The position numbers and the translations under genes are program-made. Positions 25,318 to 38,379 of a DNA stretch of 64,000 nt are shown in pieces. Source of the DNA: Cylicocyclus nassatus (Eukaryota > Nematoda > Chromadorea > Rhabditida > Strongylidae); the NCBI GenBank assembly GCA_958299035.1, contig CATQJL010000348.1:62001-126000 (forward strand). The letters run 5' to 3'. Position 1 is the first letter of the stretch, and each line of letters begins with the position of its first letter. The notes beneath the pieces were generated by a model. It saw only the letters and a list, made by a program, of their open reading frames with translations. It was not told where the DNA came from and did not search any database.

Positions 25318-26790
25318 TCACTGGGAAAAGGGTGCGGTAGACGCGAGAGCACTGGAAAAAGGGTGCGGGTGACGCGAGAGCACTGCAAAAAGGCTGCGGG
25401 AGACCATGGAGCACTGGGAAAAGGGTGCGGGAGACCATGGATTACTGGGAAAAGAATGCGGGAGACGCGAGAGCACTGGAATAAGGGTGCGGGAGACCAT
25501 GGATCACTGGGAAAAGGGTGCGGGAGACGCGAGAGCTTTGGAAAAAGGGTGCGGGAGACGCGAGAGCACTGGAAAAAGGGTGCGGGAGACCATGGATCAC
25601 TGGGAAAAGGGTGCGGGAGACGCGAGTGCATTGGAAAAAGGGTGCGGGAGACGCGAGAGCACTGGAAAAAGGGTGCGGGAGACCATGGATTACTGGGATA
25701 AGGGTGCGGGAGACGCGATAGCACTGGAAAAAGGGTGCGGGAGACCATGGATCACTGGGAAAAGGGTGCGGGAGACGCGAGAGCACTGGAAAAAGGGTGC
25801 GGGAGACGCGAGAGCATTGGAAAAAAAGTGCGGGAGACGCGAGAGCACTGGAAAAGGGGAGACGCGAGAGCACTGGAAAAAGGGTGCGGGAAACCATGGA
25901 TCACTGGGAAAAGGGTGCGGTAGACGCGAGAGCCCTGGAAAAAGGGTGCGGGTGACGCGAGAGCACTGCAAAAAGGCTGCGGGAGACCATGGAGCACTGG
26001 GAAAAGGGTGCGGGAGACCATGTATCACTGGGAAAAGGGTGCGGGAGACGCGAGAGCACTGGAAAAAGGGTGCGGGAGACGCGAGAGCACTGGAAAAAGG
26101 GTGCGGGAGACCATGGATCACTGGGAAAAGGGTGCGGGAGACGCGAGAGCACTGGAAAAAGGGTGCGGGAGACGCGAGAGCACTGGAAAAAGGGTGCGGG
26201 AGACCCTGGATTACTGGGAAAAGGGTGCGGGAGACGCGAGAGCACTGGAATAAGGGTGCGGGAGACCATGGATCACTGGGAAAAGGGTGCGGGAGACGCG
26301 AGAGCTTTGGAAAAAGGGTGCGGGAGACGCGAGAGCACTGGAAAAAGGGTGCGGGAGACCATGGATCACTGGGAAAAGGGTGCGGGAGACGCGAGAGCAT
26401 TGGAAAAAGGGTGCGGGATACGCGAGAGCACTGGAAAAAGGGTGCGGGAGACGCGAGAGCACTGGAAAAGGGGAGACGCGAGAGCACTGGAAAAAGGGTG
26501 CGGGAGACCATGGATCACTGGGAAAAGGGTGCGGGAGACGCGAGAGCTTTGGAAAAAGGGTGCGGGAGACGCGAGAGCACTGGAAAAAGGGTGCGGGAGA
26601 CCATGGATCACTGGGAAAAGGGTGCGGGAGACGCGAGAGCATTGGAAAAAGGGTGCGGGAGACGCGAGAGCACTGGAAAAAGGGTGCGGGAGACCATGGA
26701 TTACTGGGATAAGGGTGCGGGAGACGCGATAGCACTGGAAAAAGGGTGCGGGAGACCATGGATCACTGGGAAAAGGGTGCGGGAGACGCG
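23900..26790 (+). repeat. About 2.9-kb segment repeated 5,223 bp downstream (29,123 to 32,013)
   Basis: Both copies contain the aaaagaatgcggg monomer (25,451 and 30,674), the gcgagtgcattgg monomer (25,624 and 30,847), and gggatacgcg (26,415 and 31,638). They differ by rare substitutions such as gggtgcggg against gggtgccgg near 29,731. The left limit is near 23,880 and the right limit near 26,790, where a run of seven a residues is replaced by five in the partner. This is a high-identity displaced copy, not an adjacent duplication. Confidence 0.8.
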
Positions 26791-28467
26791 AGAGCATTGG
26801 AAAAAAAGTGCGGGAGACGCAAGAGCACTGGAAAAAGGGTGCGGGAGACCATGGATCACTGGGAAAAGGGTGCGGGAGACGCGAGAGCATTGGAAAAAGG
26901 GTGCGGGAGACGCGAGAGCACTGGAAAAAGGGTGCGGGAGACCATGGATCACTGGGAAAAGGGTGCGGGAGACGCGAGAGCATTGGAAAAAGGGTGCGGG
27001 AGACGCGAGGGCACTGGAAAAAGGGTGCGGGAGACGCGAGAGCACTGGAAAAAGGGTGCGGGAGACGCGAGAGCACTGGAAAAAGGGTGCGGGAGACCAT
27101 GGATTACTGGGATAAGGGTGCGGGAGACGCGATAGCACTGGAAAAAGGGTGCGGGAGACCATGGATCACTGGGAAAAGGGTGCGGGAGACGCGAGAGCAC
27201 TGGAAAAAGGGTGCGGGAGACGCGAGAGCATTGGAAAAAAAGTGCGGGAGACGCGAGAGCACTGGAAAAGGGGAGACGCGAGAGCACTGGAAAAAGGGTG
27301 CGGGAAACCATGGATCACTGGGAAAAGGGTGCGGTAGACGCGAGAGCCCTGGAAAAAGGGTGCGGGTGACGCGAGAGCACTGCAAAAAGGCTGCGGGAGA
27401 CCATGGAGCACTGGGAAAAGGGTGCGGGAGACCATGTATCACTGGGAAAAGGGTGCGGGAGACGCGAGAGCACTGGAAAAAGGGTGCGGGAGACGCGAGA
27501 GCACTGGAAAAAGGGTGCGGGAGACCATGGATCACTGGGAAAAGGGTGCGGGAGACGCGAGAGCACTGGAAAAAGGGTGCGGGAGACGCGAGAGCACTGG
27601 AAAAAGGGTGCGGGAGACCCTGGATTACTGGGAAAAGGGTGCGGGAGACGCGAGAGCACTGGAATAAGGGTGCGGGAGACCATGGATCACTGGGAAAAGG
27701 GTGCGGGAGACGCGAGAGCTTTGGAAAAAGGGTGCGGGAGACGCGAGAGCACTGGAAAAAGGGTGCGGGAGACCATGGATCACTGGGAAAAGGGTGCGGG
27801 AGACGCGAGAGCATTGGAAAAAGGGTGCGGGATACGCGAGAGCACTGGAAAAAGGGTGCGGGAGACGCGAGAGCACTGGAAAAGGGGAGACGCGAGAGCA
27901 CTGGAAAAAGGGTGCGGGAGACCATGGATCACTGGGAAAAGGGTGCGGGAGACGCGAGAGCTTTGGAAAAAGGGTGCGGGAGACGCGAGAGCACTGGAAA
28001 AAGGGTGCGGGAGACCATGGATCACTGGGAAAAGGGTGCGGGAGACGCGAGAGCATTGGAAAAAGGGTGCGGGAGACGCGAGAGCACTGGAAAAAGGGTG
28101 CGGGAGACCATGGATTACTGGGATAAGGGTGCGGGAGACGCGATAGCACTGGAAAAAGGGTGCGGGAGACCATGGATCACTGGGAAAAGGGTGCGGGAGA
28201 CGCGAGAGCATTGGAAAAAAAGTGCGGGAGACGCAAGAGCACTGGAAAAAGGGTGCGGGAGACCATGGATCACTGGGAAAAGGGTGCGGGAGACGCGAGA
28301 GCATTGGAAAAAGGGTGCGGGAGACGCGAGAGCACTGGAAAAAGGGTGCGGGAGACCATGGATCACTGGGAAAAGGGTGCGGGAGACGCGAGAGCATTGG
28401 AAAAAGGGTGCGGGAGACGCGAGGGCACTGGAAAAAGGGTGCGGGAGACGCGAGAGCACTGGAAAAA
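25640..28467 (+). repeat. 1,414-bp tandem duplication
   Basis: About 25,640-27,053 and 27,054-28,467 match at 1,414 bp (44x31+2x25). They share ttactgggataag at their starts, the catgtatc monomer (26,020 and 27,434), ccctggatt and gggatacgcg near 26,415 and 27,829. The boundary is known only to within a monomer or two because flanking monomers are alike. A third partial copy lies at about 30,900-32,010, in the segment displaced by 5,223 bp. Confidence 0.8.
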
Positions 28468-31400
28468 GGGTGCGGGAGACGCGAGAGCACTGGAAAAAGG
28501 GTGCGGGAGACGCGAGAGCACTGGAAAAGGGGAGACGCGAGAGCACTGGAAAAAGGGTGCGGGAAACCATGGATCACTGGGAAAAGGGTGCGGTAGACGC
28601 GAGAGCCCTGGAAAAAGGGTGCGGGTGACGCGAGAGCACTGCAAAAAGGCTGCGGGAGACCATGGAGCACTGGGAAAAGGGTGCGGGAGACCATGTATCA
28701 CTGGGAAAAGGGTGCGGGAGACGCGAGAGCACTGGAAAAAGGGTGCGGGAGACGCGAGAGCACTGGAAAAAGGGTGCGGGAGACCATGGATCACTGGGAA
28801 AAGGGTGCGGGAGACGCGAGAGCACTGGAAAAAGGGTGCGGGAGACGCGAGAGCACTGGAAAAAGGGTGCGGGAGACCCTGGATTACTGGGAAAAGGGTG
28901 CGGGAGACGCGAGAGCACTGGAATAAGGGTGCGGGAGACCATGGATCACTGGGAAAAGGGTGCGGGAGACGCGAGAGCTTTGGAAAAAGGGTGCGGGAGA
29001 CGCGAGAGCACTGGAAAAAGGGTGCGGGAGACCATGGATCACTGGGAAAAGGGTGCGGGAGACGCGAGAGCATTGGAAAAAGGGTGCGGGAGACGCGAGA
29101 GCACTGGAAAAAGGGTGCGGGAGACGCAAGAGCACTGGAAAAAGGGTGCGGGAGACCATGGATCACTGGGAAAAGGGTGCGGGAGACGCGAGAGCATTGG
29201 AAAAAGGGTGCGGGAGACGCGAGGGCACTGGAAAAAGGGTGCGGGAGACGCGAGAGCACTGGAAAAAGGGTGCGGGAGACGCGAGAGCACTGGAAAAAGG
29301 GTGCGGGAGACGCGAGAGCACTGGAAAAGGGGAGACGCGAGAGCAGTGGAAAAAGGGGTGCGGGAAACCATGGATCACTGGGAAAAGGGTGCGGTAGACG
29401 CGAGAGCCCTGGAAAAAGGGTGCGGGTGACGCGAGAGCACTGCAAAAAGGCTGCGGGAGACGCGAGAGCACTGGAAAAAGGGTGCGGGAGACCATGGATC
29501 ACTGGGAAAAGGGTGCGGGAGACGCGAGAGCACTGGAAAAAGGGTGCGGGAGACGCGAGAGCACTGGAAAAAGGGTGCGGGAGACCCTGGATTACTGGGA
29601 AAAGGGTGCGGGAGACGCGAGAGCACTGGAATAAGGGTGCGGGAGACCATGGATCACTGGGAAAAGGGTGCGGGAGACGCGAGAGCTTTGGAAAAAGGGT
29701 GCGGGAGACGCGAGAGCACTGGAAAAAGGGTGCCGGAGACCATGGATCACTGGGAAAAGGGTGCGGGAGACGCGAGAGCATTGGAAAAAGGGTGCGGGAG
29801 ACGCGAGAGCACTGGAAAAAGGGTGCGGGAGACGCGAGAGCACTGGAAAAGGGGAGACGCGAGAGCACTGGAAAAAGGGTGCGGGAGACCATGGATCACT
29901 GGGAAAAGGGTGCGGGAGACGCGAGAGCTTTGGAAAAAGGGTGCGGGAGACGCGAGAGCACTGGAAAAAGGGTGCGGGAGACCATGGATTACTGGGGAAA
30001 GGGTGCGGGAGACGCGAGAGCACTGGAAAAAGGGTGCGGGAGACCATGGATCACTGGGAAAAGGGTGCGGGAGACGCGAGAGCACTGGAAAAAGGGTGCG
30101 GGAGACCATGGATCACTGGGAAAAGGGTGCGGGAGACGCGAGAGCTTTGGAAAAAGGGTGCGGGAGACGCGAGAGCACTGGAAAAAGGGTGCGGGAGACG
30201 CGAGAGCACTGGAAAAAGGGTGCGGGAGACCATGGATCACTGGGAAAAGGGTGCGGGAGACGCGAGAGCACTGGAAAAAGGGTGCGGGAGATGCGAGAGC
30301 ACTGGAAAAAGGGTGCGGGAGACCATGGATCACTGGGAAAAGGGTGCGGGAGACGCGAGAGCATTGGAAAAAGGGTGCGGGAGACGCGAGGGCACTGGAA
30401 AAAGGGTGCGGGAGACGCGAGAGCACTGGAAAAAGGGTGCGGGAGACGCGAGAGCACTGGAAAAAGGGTGCGGGAGACGCGAGAGCACTGGAAAAGGGGA
30501 GACGCGAGAGCACTGGAAAAAGGGTGCGGGAAACCATGGATCACTGGGAAAAGGGTGCGGTAGACGCGAGAGCACTGGAAAAAGGGTGCGGGTGACGCGA
30601 GAGCACTGCAAAAAGGCTGCGGGAGACCATGGAGCACTGGGAAAAGGGTGCGGGAGACCATGGATTACTGGGAAAAGAATGCGGGAGACGCGAGAGCACT
30701 GGAATAAGGGTGCGGGAGACCATGGATCACTGGGAAAAGGGTGCGGGAGACGCGAGAGCTTTGGAAAAAGGGTGCGGGAGACGCGAGAGCACTGGAAAAA
30801 GGGTGCGGGAGACCATGGATCACTGGGAAAAGGGTGCGGGAGACGCGAGTGCATTGGAAAAAGGGTGCGGGAGACGCGAGAGCACTGGAAAAAGGGTGCG
30901 GGAGACCATGGATTACTGGGATAAGGGTGCGGGAGACGCGATAGCACTGGAAAAAGGGTGCGGGAGACCATGGATCACTGGGAAAAGGGTGCGGGAGACG
31001 CGAGAGCACTGGAAAAAGGGTGCGGGAGACGCGAGAGCATTGGAAAAAAAGTGCGGGAGACGCGAGAGCACTGGAAAAGGGGAGACGCGAGAGCACTGGA
31101 AAAAGGGTGCGGGAAACCATGGATCACTGGGAAAAGGGTGCGGTAGACGCGAGAGCCCTGGAAAAAGGGTGCGGGTGACGCGAGAGCACTGCAAAAAGGC
31201 TGCGGGAGACCATGGAGCACTGGGAAAAGGGTGCGGGAGACCATGTATCACTGGGAAAAGGGTGCGGGAGACGCGAGAGCACTGGAAAAAGGGTGCGGGA
31301 GACGCGAGAGCACTGGAAAAAGGGTGCGGGAGACCATGGATCACTGGGAAAAGGGTGCGGGAGACGCGAGAGCACTGGAAAAAGGGTGCGGGAGACGCGA

Positions 31401-33630
31401 GAGCACTGGAAAAAGGGTGCGGGAGACCCTGGATTACTGGGAAAAGGGTGCGGGAGACGCGAGAGCACTGGAATAAGGGTGCGGGAGACCATGGATCACT
31501 GGGAAAAGGGTGCGGGAGACGCGAGAGCTTTGGAAAAAGGGTGCGGGAGACGCGAGAGCACTGGAAAAAGGGTGCGGGAGACCATGGATCACTGGGAAAA
31601 GGGTGCGGGAGACGCGAGAGCATTGGAAAAAGGGTGCGGGATACGCGAGAGCACTGGAAAAAGGGTGCGGGAGACGCGAGAGCACTGGAAAAGGGGAGAC
31701 GCGAGAGCACTGGAAAAAGGGTGCGGGAGACCATGGATCACTGGGAAAAGGGTGCGGGAGACGCGAGAGCTTTGGAAAAAGGGTGCGGGAGACGCGAGAG
31801 CACTGGAAAAAGGGTGCGGGAGACCATGGATCACTGGGAAAAGGGTGCGGGAGACGCGAGAGCATTGGAAAAAGGGTGCGGGAGACGCGAGAGCACTGGA
31901 AAAAGGGTGCGGGAGACCATGGATTACTGGGATAAGGGTGCGGGAGACGCGATAGCACTGGAAAAAGGGTGCGGGAGACCATGGATCACTGGGAAAAGGG
32001 TGCGGGAGACGCGAGAGCATTGGAAAAAGGGTGCGGGATACGCGAGAGCACTGGAAAAAGGGTGCGGGAGACGCGAGAGCACTGGAAAAGGGGAGACGCG
32101 AGAGCACTGGAAAAAGGGTGCGGGAGACCATGGATCACTGGGAAAAGGGTGCGGGAGACGCGAGAGCTTTGGAAAAAGGGTGCGGGAGACGCGAGAGCAC
32201 TGGAAAAAGGGTGCGGGAGACCATGGATCACTGGGAAAAGGGTGCGGGAGACGCGAGAGCATTGGAAAAAAAGTGCGGGAGACGCGAGAGCACTGGAAAA
32301 AGGGTGCGGGAGACGCGAGAGCACTGGAAAAAGGGTGCGGGAGACGCGATAGCACTGGAAAAAGGGTGCGGGAGACCATGGATCACTGGGAAAAGGGTGC
32401 GGGAGACGCGAGAGCATTGGAAAAAAAGTGCGGGAGACGCGAGAGCATTGGAAAAAGGGTGCGGGAGACGCGAGAGCACTGGAAAAAGGGTGCGGGAGAC
32501 CATGGATCACTGGGAAAAGGGTGCGGGAGACGCGAGAGCATTGGAAAAAGGGTGCGGGAGACGCGAGGGCACTGGAAAAAGGGTGCGGGAGACGCGAGAG
32601 CACTGGAAAAAGGGTGCGGGAGACGCGAGAGCACTGGAAAAAGGGTGCGGGAGACGCGAGAGCACTGGAAAAGGGGAGACGCGAGAGCACTGGAAAAAGG
32701 GTGCGGGAAACCATGGATCACTGGGAAAAGGGTGCGGTAGACGCGAGAGCCCTGGAAAAAGGGTGCGGGTGACGCGAGAGCACTGCAAAAAGGCTGCGGG
32801 AGACCATGGAGCACTGGGAAAAGGGTGCGGGAGACCATGTATCACTGGGAAAAGGGTGCGGGAGACGCGAGAGCACTGGAAAAAGGGTGCGGGAGACGCG
32901 AGAGCACTGGAAAAAGGGTGCGGGAGACCATGGATCACTGGGAAAAGGGTGCGGGAGACGCGAGAGCACTGGAAAAAGGGTGCGGGAGACGCGAGAGCAC
33001 TGGAAAAAGGGTGCGGGAGACCCTGGATTACTGGGAAAAGGGTGCGGGAGACGCGAGAGCACTGGAATAAGGGTGCGGGAGACCATGGATCACTGGGAAA
33101 AGGGTGCGGGAGACGCGAGAGCTTTGGAAAAAGGGTGCGGGAGACGCGAGAGCACTGGAAAAAGGGTGCGGGAGACCATGGATCACTGGGAAAAGGGTGC
33201 GGGAGACGCGAGAGCATTGGAAAAAGGGTGCGGGAGACGCGAGAGCACTGGAAAAAGGGTGCGGGAGACGCGGGAGCACTGGAAAAGGGGAGACGCGAGA
33301 GCACTGGAAAAAGGGTGCGGGAGACGCGAGAGCTTTGGAAAAAGGGTGCGGGAGACGCGAGAGCACTGGAAAAAGGGTGCGGGAGACCATGGATTACTGG
33401 GGAAAGGGTGCGGGAGACGCGAGAGCACTGGAAAAAGGGTGCGGGAGACCATGGATCACTGGGAAAAGGGTGCGGGAGACGCGAGAGCACTGGAAAAAGG
33501 GTGCGGGAGACCATGGATCACTGGGAAAAGGGTGCGGGAGACGCGAGAGCTTTGGAAAAAGGGTGCGGGAGACGCGAGAGCACTGGAAAAAGGGTGCGGG
33601 AGACCATGAATCACTGGGAAAAGGGTGCGG

Positions 33631-34598
33631 GAGACCATGGATTACTGGGAAAAGGGTGCGGGAGACGCGAGAGCACTGGAAAAAGGGTGCGGGAGACCAT
33701 GGATCACTGGGAAAAGGGTGCGGGAGACGCGAGAGCATTGGAAAAAGGGTGCGGGAGATGCGAGAGCATTGGAAAAAGGGTGCGGGAGATGCAAGAGCAC
33801 TGGAAAAAGGGTGCGGGAGACCATGGATCACTGGGAAAAGGGTGCGGGAGACGCGAGAGCACTGGAAAAAGGGTGCGGGAGACGCGAGAGCACTGGAAAA
33901 AGGGTGCGGGAGATGCGAGAGCACTGGAAAAAGGGTGCGGGAGACCATGGATCACTGGGAAAAGGGTGCGGGAGACGCGAGAGCATTGGAAAAAGGGTGC
34001 GGGAGACGCGAGGGCAGTAAAAAAGGGTGCGGGAGACGCGAGAGCACTGGAAAAAGGGTGCGGGAGACCATGGATCACTGGGAAAAGGGTGCGGGAGACG
34101 CGAGAGCATTGGAAAAAGGGTGCGGGAGACGCGAGGGCACTGGAAAAAGGGTGCGGGAGACGCGAGAGCACTGGAAAAAGGGTGCGGGAGACGCGAGAGC
34201 ACTGGAAAAAGGGTGCGGGAGACGCGAGAGCACTGGAAAAGGGGAGACGCGAGAGCACTGGAAAAAGGGTGCGGGAAACCATGGATCACTGGGAAAAGGG
34301 TGCGGTAGACGCGAGAGCACTGGAAAAAGGGTGCGGGTGACGCGAGAGCACTGCAAAAAGGCTGCGGGAGACCATGGAGCACTGGGAAAAGGGTGCGGGA
34401 GACCATGGATTACAGGGAAAAGGGTGCGGGAGACGCGAGAGCACTGGAATAAGGGTGCGGGAGACCATGGATCACTGGGGAAAGGGTGCGGGAGACGCGA
34501 GAGCTTTGGAAAAAGGGTGCGGGAGACGCGAGAGCACTGGAAAAAGGGTGCGGGAGACCATGGATCACTGGGAAAAGGGTGCGGGAGACGCGAGAGCA
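33631..34598 (+). repeat. About 0.97-kb segment repeated 1,940 bp downstream (35,571 to 36,539)
   Basis: The order ttactggg, gatgcgagagcattgg, gatgcaagagc through the cassette to a ttacaggg monomer (34,411 and 36,351) is the same in both. In the first copy a monomer near 34,012 reads gagggcagtaaaaaaggg, one base shorter than gagggcactggaaaaaggg in the second, which changes the offset from 1,940 to 1,941. The ttacaggg marker also appears near 38,763 and 39,973, linking this segment with the next higher-order block. Confidence 0.75.
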
Positions 34599-37500
34599 TT
34601 GGAAAAAGGGTGCGGGAGACGCGAGAGCACTGGAAAAAGGGTGCGGGAGACCATGGATTACTGGGATAAGGGTGCGGGAGACGCGAGAGCACTGGAAAAA
34701 GGGTGCGGGAGACCATGGATCACTGGGAAAAGGGTGCGGGAGACGCGAGAGCACTGGAAAAAGGGTGCGGGAGACGCGAGAGCATTGGAAAAAAAGTGCG
34801 GGAGACGCAAGAGCACTGGAAAAAGGGTGCGGGAGACCATGGATCACTGGGAAAAGGGTGCGGGAGACGCGAGAGCATTGGAAAAAGGGTGCGGGAGACG
34901 CGAGAGCACTGGAAAAAGGGTGCGGGAGACGCGAGAGCACTGGAAAAAGGGTGCGGGAGACCATGGATCACTGGGAAAAGGGTGCGGGAGACGCGAGAGC
35001 ATTGGAAAAAGGGTGCGGGAGACGCGAGAGCACTGGAAAAAGGGTGCGGGAGACGCGAGAGCACTGGAAAAGGGGAGACGCGAGAGCACTGGAAAAAGGG
35101 TGCGGGAGACCATGGATCACTGGGAAAAGGGTGCGGGAGACGCGAGAGCTTTGGAAAAAGGGTGCGGGAGACGCGAGAGCACTGGAAAAAGGGTGCGGGA
35201 GACCATGGATTACTGGGGAAAGGGTGCGGGAGACGCGAGAGCACTGGAAAAAGGGTGCGGGAGACCATGGATCACTGGGAAAAGGGTGCGGGAGACGCGA
35301 GAGCACTGGAAAAAGGGTGCGGGAGACCATGGATCACTGGGAAAAGGGTGCGGGAGACGCGAGAGCTTTGGAAAAAGGGTGCGGGAGACGCGAGAGCACT
35401 GGAAAAAGGGTGCGGGAGACCATGAATCACTGGGAAAAGGGTGCGGGAGACGCGAGAGCTTTGGAAAAAGGGTGCGGGAGACGCGAGAGCACTGGAAAAA
35501 GGGTGCGGGAGACCATGGATCACTGGGAAAAGGGTGCGGGAGACGCGAGAGCACTGGAAAAAGGGTGCCGGAGACCATGGATTACTGGGAAAAGGGTGCG
35601 GGAGACGCGAGAGCACTGGAAAAAGGGTGCGGGAGACCATGGATCACTGGGAAAAGGGTGCGGGAGACGCGAGAGCATTGGAAAAAGGGTGCGGGAGATG
35701 CGAGAGCATTGGAAAAAGGGTGCGGGAGATGCAAGAGCACTGGAAAAAGGGTGCGGGAGACCATGGATCACTGGGAAAAGGGTGCGGGAGACGCGAGAGC
35801 ACTGGAAAAAGGGTGCGGGAGACGCGAGAGCACTGGAAAAAGGGTGCGGGAGATGCGAGAGCACTGGAAAAAGGGTGCGGGAGACCATGGATCACTGGGA
35901 AAAGGGTGCGGGAGACGCGAGAGCATTGGAAAAAGGGTGCGGGAGACGCGAGGGCACTGGAAAAAGGGTGCGGGAGACGCGAGAGCACTGGAAAAAGGGT
36001 GCGGGAGACCATGGATCACTGGGAAAAGGGTGCGGGAGACGCGAGAGCATTGGAAAAAGGGTGCGGGAGACGCGAGGGCACTGGAAAAAGGGTGCGGGAG
36101 ACGCGAGAGCACTGGAAAAAGGGTGCGGGAGACGCGAGAGCACTGGAAAAAGGGTGCGGGAGACGCGAGAGCACTGGAAAAGGGGAGACGCGAGAGCACT
36201 GGAAAAAGGGTGCGGGAAACCATGGATCACTGGGAAAAGGGTGCGGTAGACGCGAGAGCACTGGAAAAAGGGTGCGGGTGACGCGAGAGCACTGCAAAAA
36301 GGCTGCGGGAGACCATGGAGCACTGGGAAAAGGGTGCGGGAGACCATGGATTACAGGGAAAAGGGTGCGGGAGACGCGAGAGCACTGGAATAAGGGTGCG
36401 GGAGACCATGGATCACTGGGAAAAGGGTGCGGGAGACGCGAGAGCTTTGGAAAAAGGGTGCGGGAGACGCGAGAGCACTGGAAAAAGGGTGCGGGAGACC
36501 ATGGATCACTGGGAAAAGGGTGCGGGAGACGCGAGAGCACTGGAAAAAGGGTGCGGGAGACGCGAGAGCATTGGAAAAAAAGTGCGGGAGACGCAAGAGC
36601 ACTGGAAAAAGGGTGCGGGAGACCATGGATCACTGGGAAAAGGGTGCGGGAGACGCGAGAGCATTGGAAAAAGGGTGCGGGAGACGCGAGAGCACTGGAA
36701 AAAGGGTGCGGGAGACGCGAGAGCACTGGAAAAAGGGTGCGGGAGACCATGGATCACTGGGAAAAGGGTGCGGGAGACGCGAGAGCATTGGAAAAAGGGT
36801 GCGGGAGACGCGAGGGCACTGGAAAAAGGGTGCGGGAGACGCGAGAGCACTGGAAAAAGGGTGCGGGAGACGCGAGAGCACTGGAAAAAGGGTGCGGGAG
36901 ACGCGAGAGCACTGGAAAAGGGGAGACGCGAGAGCACTGGAAAAAGGGTGCGGGAGACGCGAGAGCATTGGAAAAAGGGTGCGGTAGACGCGAGGGCACT
37001 GGAAAAAGGGTGCGGGAGACGCGAGAGCACTGGAAAAAGGGTGCGGGAGACGCGAGAGCACTGGAAAAAGGGTGCGGGAGACGCGAGAGCACTGGAAAAG
37101 GGGAGACGCGAGAGCACTGGAAAAAGGGTGCGGGAAACCATGGATCACTGGGAAAAGGGTGCGGGTGACGCGAGAGCACTGCAAAAAGGCTGCGGGAGAC
37201 CATGGAGCACTGGGAAAAGGGTGCGGGAGACCATGTATCACTGGGAAAAGGGTGCGGGAGACGCGAGAGCACTGGAAAAAGGGTGCGGGGGACGCGAGAG
37301 CACTGGAAAAAGGGTGCGGGAGACCATGGATTACTGGGAAAAGGGTGCGGGAGACGCGAGAGCACTGGAATAAGGGTGCGGGAGACCATGAATCACTGGG
37401 AAAAGGGTGCGGGAGACGCGAGAGCTTTGGAAAAAGGGTGCGGGAGACGCGAGAGCACTGGAAAAAGGGTGCGGGAGACCATGGATCACTGGGAAAAGGG

Positions 37501-38379
37501 TGCGGGAGACGCGAGAGCATTGGAAAAAGGGTGCGGGATACGCGAGAGCACTGGAAAAAGGGTGCGGGAGACGCGAGAGCACTGGAAAAGGGGAGACGCG
37601 AGAGCACTGGAAAAAGGGTGCGGGAGACCATGGATCACTGGGAAAAGGGTGCGGGAGACGCGAGAGCTTTGGAAAAAGGGTGCGGGAGACGCGAGAGCAC
37701 TGGAAAAAGGGTGCGAGAGACCATGGATTACTGGGGAAAGGGTGCGGGAGACGCGAGAGCACTGGAAAAAGGGTGCGGGAGACCATGGATCACTGGGAAA
37801 AGGGTGCGGGAGACGCGAGAGCACTGGAAAAAGGGTGCGGGAGACCATGGATCACTGGGAAAAGGGTGCGGGAGACGCGAGAGCTTTGGAAAAAGGGTGC
37901 GGGAGACGCGAGAGCACTGGAAAAAGGGTGCGGGAGACCATGGATCACTGGGAAAAGGGTGCGGGAGACGCGAGAGCTTTGGAAAAAGGGTGCGGGAGAC
38001 GCGAGAGCACTGGAAAAAGGGTGCGGGAGACCATGGATCACTGGGAAAAGGGTGCGGGAGACGCGAGAGCACTGGAAAAAGGGTGCGGGAGACCATGGAT
38101 TACTGGGAAAAGGGTGCGGGAGACGCGAGAGCACTGGAAAAAGGGTGCGGGAGACCATGGATCACTGGGAAAAGGGTGCGGGAGACGCGAGAGCATTGGA
38201 AAAAGGGTGCGGGAGATGCGAGAGCATTGGAAAAAGGGTGCGGGAGATGCAAGAGCACTGGAAAAAGGGTGCGGGAGACCATGGATCACTGGGAAAAGGG
38301 TGCGGGAGACGCGAGAGCACTGGAAAAAGGGTGCGGGAGACGCGAGAGCACTGGAAAAAGGGTGCGGGAGATGCGAGAG

